Positions 57,331 to 64,000 of a DNA stretch of 64,000 bases are shown piece by piece. Source of the DNA: Flectonema sp. DT1601 (Eukaryota; Euglenozoa; Diplonemea; Diplonemida; Diplonemidae); NCBI GenBank assembly GCA_964019425.1, contig OZ025843.1:124001-188000 (forward strand). The letters run 5' to 3'. How positions within the stretch are numbered: position 1 is the first letter of the stretch; the number at the start of each line of letters is the position of its first letter. The notes beneath the pieces were generated by a model. It was not told the DNA's origin. It saw nothing but the letters and a program-made list of their open reading frames with translations, and searched no databases. The translations under genes were made by a program, and so were the position numbers.

Positions 57331-57644
57331 AATATAAGGCTTATCTGAATGGTTTTTTTTTTTTTTTAATTTTTTTCCCCCCCCTCATATAATTGGACTT
57401 TTCGAAATAAAAACAGGGAAGAGATGAGAGAACAGAGAGAACGAGTATTCCTCAAAAAACAAAAAAAAAAAAAAAAAAATTGAACGAAAATTCAAGGACA
57501 AGAGAGAAAAAAAAAAGATATGCTGACGGTGGTAACCTATTCTAGGGAGAGGGAGAGAGAGAGAGAGCAATCAAAAAAGAGTTGCTGAGTGATACCAAAC
57601 ATATGTACGAGATAATGAGTAAGGAAATGAAATCTGCTACCCTC

Positions 57645-60600
57645 CTATTTTCCAAGACAACCATTCATCGCTTGCAGTAGTCCCATTTCCTTCATAAGCA
57701 ACGTAAAGGTTCGACCAATCGCTGATTTTGACAACGCCTTCATCATTGGTGCTGCATACGTTAGTATTAATAATTTCGCCGGCTCGTTAATAAAAATATC
57801 CTGAGTGAACGCAATGACCGTCGACAGCATGAAATTATTCCTCGTCTCTTGTTCCCATTTAAGAGCCTCGCCGAGAAACATTGTTGCGCTACCAAGCTGA
57901 ATACAAATTGCTAATAAGTACGCGAAATGTATAATCCATCGTGGAAGGTGTTGGGGAATCAGACCCCCTTTTCTAAGTTGATAGCTTCGTACAACTACCA
58001 ACCATCCAGACACCGTAAATATAAAAGGAGAAAGCCACCTCTCAGCGTCACTGATATCTCCCGTTTCTTCATATGTTCCGAAATACAGGGACATCAATAA
58101 ATGAAAACCCCAGAGAGAAACATAAATAGTACTCGCTATGTAAGAAGATACATGAACATGGGAACACCATTTTTGCACAGTTGCATACCACAGAGTTGCG
58201 CTTACAGCACTTTGTACACCAATTGAAATAAGTCCATATAGAATATCAAAATTATAATACAACACTAGGACTATGAATATGTGACCTGACCAGAATATAG
58301 CCATTACCGCTGGTTGCCAGTGTGGTTTGTATGCTGAGCAAATGAGACACGCGGCTAGCATGCAAATTAGGTAGAGTAGACCAATTCCGACTGCAACTTC
58401 TCCCATTACTATCAGAAATATACATCCGTATAAACAGAGTGAGAGTATCAGAAGTCGGGCAGCTCTTCGGAGTTGGAGAAAGAATGTCGCGACGCAAAGA
58501 ACTATGCATAGCCCTAGTGTTACCATCCACCACTTTGCGAATCCCATTAAGAAGGTAACACCAAGTAACACTAATATGATAAAAATCATAAACCGCAATG
58601 ACTGTGGTAAATGCTGAACTGATCTCTTCCACAATGAAAGAGGAACACCTGAAAAGTGAGCATCATCAGCCCCTTCAAGTGAAGCAACCCGAATTCTCTT
58701 TTTACGAATTTCCCACCAAGTTTTGTGTTCTATACTTTCAAATTCTGGTGACTGGTATCTAATGTACTCACACAGTATTCTAATCTCCGGTATATCTGAT
58801 TTACGTCTAGATCCACTTTTTGGTGACATAACACCATTTGCAATAAGAGGGTCTTGCAAAGCAAACCATTCATCTATTGAAGCCACTGCTCGAGTGTCAT
58901 CAAATACAAGTCTTCGAGTGAACTCAGACATCGGAACTATGAGAGTTGTTGATAGCTTGTCAGGGGTTTGAACTTGACCTCCATCATCATCATAAACGCT
59001 TATTACTAATTCATCTGCTGTACTGTCGCTGTGAATTTGATAAACGACGCATTGAGATGCGTCCCAACGAGGATTTTGATCATCCCAAATTGTTTGTGTT
59101 GTCCATGATCGACCTTCACTTTCAGTAACAACAAAACAATCAGGTACATCATCATCGACGATCGGAAGATGTCTGGCCTCTAAAACTCTCACTGTCAGTT
59201 CTCCGATTACTGGAAATCGATTAAACTCATCAGGTCCTTTCCTAACCCACTGATTAGAACCCGTACTTCGATATGCTCTCTTGAATAGCAGTCCTAACAC
59301 AACAGTCGTTGGCATCATTAACACCCCTGCGACAATAGCTGTCGTTATTGCCTTTACGACTCCAGAATTAGCTTCAGCATGACCCATAAACATCGCACAT
59401 ATAAAAAACACGGTGTTGATAGCAGAAAACAAAACCATTAAACGCTGTGGTCTGGTGTAGCTCTGCTTTGCTTTTCTACAAAAAACACAAAACCAAATAT
59501 GAGCTGACAACATTGTGCGGATTGCTCTTGAGATTTGTTTCCACTTGGAATCTTCAGTGTTCTCATCGGGAGTGTCAGTGTTTAGGGCTACAACGTATGA
59601 CTTTGTTCTAAAACCATTACTGACAACAGAATTAATCCTCCCAGGTAAAGTTCCATCAGTGATTGGACCCATCTCTGTGTAGTCAGGAGGCCACACTTGA
59701 TCCCCATCGAAGTCACCAAACTGTTGTACCTGATCTTCTTCTGTTTCTGGTAACAGAATCTGAGACTGCTCCACCTGAGAAGGAACAGTTACAGGAGAAC
59801 TAAACTGATTATAACTCTCAGATTGCAATCTTTCAATAGATGATTTCCTTGCATGTTCAGTTTGCGGAATCTCCGCAAGAGAGAACGCACTTGAATCCTT
59901 ACTGGATCTTCGTCGTTGTCGAACTCCGTACTGAGCACAAAGAGATCCGTGAGATGGCCTCCCTAGAGGAGAGACAGCTCTTCTTGATGTGTCTGTGGCT
60001 AGAAGTGGAGAAATAACTCCTTGAAGTGGAGAAATACCTCCCTGAAGTGGAGAAAAACCTCCCTGAAGTGGAGAAATACCTCCCTGAAGTGGAGAAATAC
60101 CTCCCTGAAGTGGAGAAATACCTCCCTGAAGTGGAGAAATACCTCCCTGAAGTGGAGAAATACCTCCCTGAAGTGGAGAAATACCTCCCTGAAGTGGAGA
60201 AATACCTCCCTGAAGTGGAGAAATACCTCCCTGAAGTGGAGAAATACATCTTTTTGATACAACAAGACCCTCACCAACACAATAATTTTGAGCTTCGTTA
60301 CTCACAGCGAGAGAATGAACGTTTTGACCACTCTCCCTAATAGAACCACAGTCGCTATCTAACGGATCGTCCAGATCAATGGAATCCTCAACTGGAAACC
60401 TTCTCGATTGTAACATCTCCGCCAGCGGTGATAACACACCTCCAGATGATGGTGGTGCTGTGTCTGGACCATCTAAATCGATATTGATAGCGAGACTAAG
60501 TTGAGGTGGTTCTCTTGAGTCAGGTTCTGAAGTCTGATGTTGCTGATACTCTTCTATGACATTACCATGCTCTTGGTAGGTCTCTGTTGTTTCAATTATA

Positions 60601-63600
60601 TCATTTTCTGATGTAACTTCACAGAAATCATGTTTTTCAGTTACAGAAACAGGGCTTTCTGGTTCACTCGAAGTGTTGTCGTATTCTTCAGCCACATTTA
60701 TTGATTTGAATTGAGCTGTTGTTGTTGGGTCTTTTTGAACTTCTTCAGACCGTAAAGAATTACTGTCAGTGTCATCTTCAACGATTCGAATCGTGTTGCT
60801 ACCTCCCCATGACAACACCCCTTTCATAGGAAGTACGTTTGAATTCTCTCTTTTTGATTTTGATTGTGGTGATGGTTTTCCACAATCGACGTCAACAGCA
60901 GATATTGTTATTATGCTTCCTCTTTTTTTAGCAGGTGCGTCAGGGCTTAACAACGTTCTTGATGGTGACGGTGGTATTTTTTCACCACCGTCAGATGACG
61001 CAGAAGCCCTTCTTATAGGAATCAAAGCACTGCCAGACTCTCCAACAGGTACTGTTACCGATGACATAGTGGTGATGACTGGAGTCTCATCGCAGTCTAA
61101 TTTAACTCTCAGTGACGATCTTCTTGGTTTTGGTTGTTTAGTTTCGTCTGAATCAGCGCATCTGAAAAACACTTTTGAAGTTTTCTTGCTAAGCAGTTGA
61201 TCTCTGCCTGGGTCTGTAACAGTAGGATGGTTGTCTTGCCATGTCATCTCACCAGTAGCCTGATGAGATAGTGGAACAATCGAAGTCGCTCTGCTCAACG
61301 TGAAACTTCGATCTGGATTTGATTCACTTTTATCAATTCGAGATAATTTCCTTCTAATATCACATTTAAATAAATCCTCCATTCCAACACTCACTTCCAT
61401 TTCACGAGTTGGTTGAGAATTCCTAAGAGAACGTACATGATCTTTTGCAATGTCACTGCTCAGCAGTCTAATTGCATTTGATTCAGAGATTGAGTCACTT
61501 AAGATATTCCATTCTGTTATGTCTTTTATTGATTTTACAATTGAGATGCAGATATCATCGTTTGGGATAAAATTATTGTTAATATACTGGCTTAACATCT
61601 GGATCCATTCATCTGGAAATACTTCAGTGAGTCTGTCTGTTGCAAGGGTATTTCCATGTTGAAAAAGCAGCGTCATTGTCCGTTCTTCAGTCAGCTCAAT
61701 AAATAATTTTTTAAATTCTTCTTTTGTTTGAAGGGATAATATAACTTCAGATATTGCAGTGCAATCATCGTTAACAAGCTGCATCATTAAAGCATAGTAG
61801 TCAACTTGTAATTTTAAAAGATGAGATACGCAACTCGGTAACTCTGAAAGCAAACAAGTTCCATTAATGTCAGAAACACTTTTAAACCGAACCCAATCAT
61901 CTTTTTTTCTCAACGTATGAATAATTCGATATCGCAATTCCGGTTTACTATTATACAAATCATGCAAATATCGAGGCCAATGAACGTTTATCTCGTTTAA
62001 ATGAGAGATAGCAGTAGATGAGTCTCCCAATAGTATTATTTTTTCCAGAACATCAGATCCAGAACAACACTCTATCAAGTCTGACCAATTCTTTTGATGC
62101 TGTAAAGTTAATATCAACTTCGTAATTAAATTGTCAGTTTGAGATGGATCTGCAAAATTGAGAAGCTGACCAACACAAGCAGCCCAATTGAAATCTATAA
62201 ACTCAAAGTGGTCAATCAATAATAATATTTCATCACTTTCGATCACAACTTCCATCAGAGACGCAGGTCCGAATTCTTCAAAAATTTCATCGCATTCTTT
62301 TTTTGATAATTGGCTTAAGAATGAATTAACAATCTGCGGATTTGCTTTCACGGCATCAACCGCCTCTTTTAAAATGTTGATACCCTGTGACCTGATGTGA
62401 GTTAGTAATTCTTGTTTTGATTTCTTAAAGATACTGATTATCAGATTCTCACCTGATATTATTTCATAGCCCGAACAGAATTCTGTCCAACCCTGACATA
62501 TAGCAACATCAACAACAGCAACAGCTCCAAAAAGACACGACTCCTTGTGTGACTCAAGGTATTCTGTGATTGCGGGAACAGCAACAACATTCCAAGATAA
62601 ACCAACTGATGTCACGTACACTGCTAGTTGGTCTAATATTTGAATTGGCAACACCCAAACAGGTGAACACCCACTGCTCTGTTCATACGATTTAATGAAT
62701 GACATAACCTCAGTAGCATCGACAAACTCTTTTACGATTGACATTATCAAATCACGTTGATCACATAAACATGCTTGTCGAAAACAATAGTTGTATAATT
62801 CCATAGTTAAGATCTGCTCCGGTACGATGTCTTTCTGGAGAAGTGTTTCCACGTAAAACTGTTGGTAATATTGACAGATGGCTTGTATTTGATTTTCAAT
62901 GTTAGGATTTGAATATAGCAATTCAGAAGCTCCAAGTGTATCACCAGACTCGATCATAGTATGAATTTGCTGTGCCAATAAAGCTTCTTCTGTTAGAATG
63001 TTATCAACCACGGAAGTCCTCTCTGTTTTGGTTTCAATCTTTCGAAGACTCTTCGCGTGTTTTAAACCAATCTTTTCATCCTTATCCTTACACACATTTT
63101 TTGAATGTTTTTCCAACTGTTCATCTTGCCTCTGATCATACCAAGCAGCTACAGCTACCATTGAATAAAAAAAAACGTATAAGATTCCAACTGCTACCAA
63201 CGTTGGAATATTTTCTTCATCAATTTTAGTGTAGCTGTTCCAGTTTTCACTATTAAAGAGACGATGGAAGTTTGTTGACGGCAATACATCGTTTGCTACG
63301 AATACACCAATGGAACCTAATTTTGTCTTGTGTTTTACTTCAATTCGATATGTTTCCCTTGATGAAGATTCTTCTTTTCCGAGTACATTAACACGCCTTG
63401 ACGTTGATAGTGGATTTGAACACCGTGAATCAGAATTTTCAATTTCTGACACGTTTATTAATTGCAATAACTCCCTTGGCAGTGGAATATCAATCCGAGT
63501 ACTCCATCCTTGGTCAAAAGTTTTAGCAAACATATAACACGGATATGGTAAAAGTAGTCTTCTTGATATTTCACAAGGAACAGCGACTTCTGTTTCATTG

Positions 63601-64000
63601 TCTGTAGTAGCAAATCCAAAAACATCGTCGAACAAAGTCTCTGATTCATTTTTAGGAGTGAAAAGATTTTTTGAAATTTTTGTAACAATAACAAGAGAAT
63701 CGCTATTTGATGTGACGCGAGGACTTGATGTAGGACCCGCTGCAAAAAGTGTTATGTAAACACCATCAAAAATAACCTCACCAGCAGAGATCGATGTATT
63801 GCCAAGAAACGCTTCAGCTGCCATCTGAACAACACTGATTATATCGGCATCGGAATTGGTTGAATTTATACTGCTGAGTTGATCAATAACCCGTAATACT
63901 TGTGCGGCAGTACTGACACTGCTATTAACAGTAAGTACATCATAGAGAATATTTAGGTAGGGTTGCTCTCCTGAGGTTTTTGTTATTTCTGACAGGATTA
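57645..64000 (-). CDS. Polycystin-1-like multipass membrane protein with C2 domain (5' part outside)
   Basis: The frame is open to the window edge, so at least 2117 residues are seen without an intron. The first part is extracellular with a GAIN-like end, then TM1 (VGILYVFFYSMVAVAAWY, about 63150-63205). A cytosolic region of about 1250 residues follows: a helical solenoid-like part (63100-61400), then a Ser/Pro-rich part with the SPLQGGI repeats. Then TM2-3 (LFSAINTVFFICAMFMG; MMPTTVVLGLLFKRAYRS), a C2 domain (ELTVRVLEARHLPIVDDDVP, WDDQNPRWD; about 59210-58900) and eight or more TMs ending with TQDIFINEPAKLLILTY. TM2-3 and this last motif match the polycystin-1/REJ family core. The usual PLAT domain after TM1 was not seen. 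A sensory or flagellar membrane role is plausible, not shown. Confidence 0.8.
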   Translation of the reverse strand, partial: ILSEITKTSGEQPYLNILYDVLTVNSSVSTAAQVLRVIDQLSSINSTNSDADIISVVQMAAEAFLGNTSISAGEVIFDGVYITLFAAGPTSSPRVTSNSDSLVIVTKISKNLFTPKNESETLFDDVFGFATTDNETEVAVPCEISRRLLLPYPCYMFAKTFDQGWSTRIDIPLPRELLQLINVSEIENSDSRCSNPLSTSRRVNVLGKEESSSRETYRIEVKHKTKLGSIGVFVANDVLPSTNFHRLFNSENWNSYTKIDEENIPTLVAVGILYVFFYSMVAVAAWYDQRQDEQLEKHSKNVCKDKDEKIGLKHAKSLRKIETKTERTSVVDNILTEEALLAQQIHTMIESGDTLGASELLYSNPNIENQIQAICQYYQQFYVETLLQKDIVPEQILTMELYNYCFRQACLCDQRDLIMSIVKEFVDATEVMSFIKSYEQSSGCSPVWVLPIQILDQLAVYVTSVGLSWNVVAVPAITEYLESHKESCLFGAVAVVDVAICQGWTEFCSGYEIISGENLIISIFKKSKQELLTHIRSQGINILKEAVDAVKANPQIVNSFLSQLSKKECDEIFEEFGPASLMEVVIESDEILLLIDHFEFIDFNWAACVGQLLNFADPSQTDNLITKLILTLQHQKNWSDLIECCSGSDVLEKIILLGDSSTAISHLNEINVHWPRYLHDLYNSKPELRYRIIHTLRKKDDWVRFKSVSDINGTCLLSELPSCVSHLLKLQVDYYALMMQLVNDDCTAISEVILSLQTKEEFKKLFIELTEERTMTLLFQHGNTLATDRLTEVFPDEWIQMLSQYINNNFIPNDDICISIVKSIKDITEWNILSDSISESNAIRLLSSDIAKDHVRSLRNSQPTREMEVSVGMEDLFKCDIRRKLSRIDKSESNPDRSFTLSRATSIVPLSHQATGEMTWQDNHPTVTDPGRDQLLSKKTSKVFFRCADSDETKQPKPRRSSLRVKLDCDETPVITTMSSVTVPVGESGSALIPIRRASASSDGGEKIPPSPSRTLLSPDAPAKKRGSIITISAVDVDCGKPSPQSKSKRENSNVLPMKGVLSWGGSNTIRIVEDDTDSNSLRSEEVQKDPTTTAQFKSINVAEEYDNTSSEPESPVSVTEKHDFCEVTSENDIIETTETYQEHGNVIEEYQQHQTSEPDSREPPQLSLAINIDLDGPDTAPPSSGGVLSPLAEMLQSRRFPVEDSIDLDDPLDSDCGSIRESGQNVHSLAVSNEAQNYCVGEGLVVSKRCISPLQGGISPLQGGISPLQGGISPLQGGISPLQGGISPLQGGISPLQGGISPLQGGISPLQGGFSPLQGGISPLQGVISPLLATDTSRRAVSPLGRPSHGSLCAQYGVRQRRRSSKDSSAFSLAEIPQTEHARKSSIERLQSESYNQFSSPVTVPSQVEQSQILLPETEEDQVQQFGDFDGDQVWPPDYTEMGPITDGTLPGRINSVVSNGFRTKSYVVALNTDTPDENTEDSKWKQISRAIRTMLSAHIWFCVFCRKAKQSYTRPQRLMVLFSAINTVFFICAMFMGHAEANSGVVKAITTAIVAGVLMMPTTVVLGLLFKRAYRSTGSNQWVRKGPDEFNRFPVIGELTVRVLEARHLPIVDDDVPDCFVVTESEGRSWTTQTIWDDQNPRWDASQCVVYQIHSDSTADELVISVYDDDGGQVQTPDKLSTTLIVPMSEFTRRLVFDDTRAVASIDEWFALQDPLIANGVMSPKSGSRRKSDIPEIRILCEYIRYQSPEFESIEHKTWWEIRKKRIRVASLEGADDAHFSGVPLSLWKRSVQHLPQSLRFMIFIILVLLGVTFLMGFAKWWMVTLGLCIVLCVATFFLQLRRAARLLILSLCLYGCIFLIVMGEVAVGIGLLYLICMLAACLICSAYKPHWQPAVMAIFWSGHIFIVLVLYYNFDILYGLISIGVQSAVSATLWYATVQKWCSHVHVSSYIASTIYVSLWGFHLLMSLYFGTYEETGDISDAERWLSPFIFTVSGWLVVVRSYQLRKGGLIPQHLPRWIIHFAYLLAICIQLGSATMFLGEALKWEQETRNNFMLSTVIAFTQDIFINEPAKLLILTYAAPMMKALSKSAIGRTFTLLMKEMGLLQAMNGCLGK
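60004..60255 (-). repeat. 21-bp coding minisatellite (SPLQGGI x about 12)
   Basis: About twelve near-identical 21-bp units encode SPLQGGI inside the cytosolic Ser/Pro-rich part of the polycystin-like protein. Only the edge units differ (FSPLQGG, SPLQGVI, SPLLA). Homogeneity suggests recent expansion and likely length variation between alleles. Confidence 0.95.

Larger units (their letters stand above)
56147..57644. other. Spacer with repeat families C and H
   Basis: Contains the family C copy at 56848-57003, the family H copy at 57226-57330 and A/T runs. No supported gene; a signal-peptide-like frame at 56143-56349 (MDRSKAIGSLLGFLVLCLLG start) could be an upstream exon of the zinc protein. 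Confidence 0.45.

Noticed and set aside
59899-60340. Repetitive frames (YFSTSGR, FLHFREV, SLKWRNT, LPEVEKY) over the minisatellite
   Set aside because: Other-frame translations of the SPLQGGI-coding repeat.

Overview
The window looks like nuclear DNA of a flagellated protist, most likely a euglenozoan (diplonemid-, euglenid- or early-kinetoplastid-like). Every convincing host gene, about twenty over 64 kb, lies on the minus strand, as expected for long co-directional transcription units. The set includes IFT80 (so a cilium or flagellum), a mitochondrial-type PPR protein, an enoyl-CoA isomerase ending in a PTS1-like SKM (peroxisome or glycosome), a subtilisin-like ectoprotease and a polycystin-1-like membrane protein. 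Unlike trypanosomatids, several genes have short cis-introns (about 67-206 bp). These mostly start GTATG, GTGAG, GTTTG or GTGTG and end in an A-rich CAG. The code appears standard (TAA, TAG and TGA all serve as stops). The taxonomic call is inference; no rRNA is present.

Layout. 1-4.1 kb: two members of a BspA-like leucine-rich-repeat family, one fused to a GC-rich, Gln-rich coiled coil that leaves the window. 4.8-8.3 kb: a retroelement graveyard. It holds a Penelope-like reverse transcriptase fragment joined in frame to a Josephin-like cysteine protease, flanked by direct repeats carrying a hammerhead-like motif, and two 3' pieces of a LINE. 9.2-16.8 kb: a 2056-residue subtilisin/IPT/EGF membrane protease and a dual-specificity phosphatase. 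16.8-28.9 kb: a 12-kb stretch without a recognisable gene, made of a 214-bp satellite, several dispersed repeat families and dozens of A or T runs.

28.9-46.1 kb: CCCH zinc-finger protein, ZGRF1/DUF2439-like protein, IFT80 (3 exons), PPR protein, membrane-anchored methyltransferase, globin-like protein without the proximal His, a small two-exon Ser/Pro-rich protein, a Trp-rich repeat protein and another LRR protein. 47.4-56.1 kb: a small two-exon membrane protein, a protein kinase whose 5' end is tandemly triplicated, eIF3f (3 exons), a retropepsin-like protease, the enoyl-CoA isomerase and a Cys-rich zinc-binding protein. 57.6 kb to the end: the 3' part of a giant polycystin-1-like gene with a C2 domain and a 21-bp coding minisatellite.

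No operon-like functional grouping is evident; neighbours share direction rather than pathway. The most unusual features are the RT-Josephin element with its structured repeat, a 106-bp hairpin repeat that makes up most of an IFT80 intron, the T-rich-start/A-rich-end introns, and several gene-fragment duplications.
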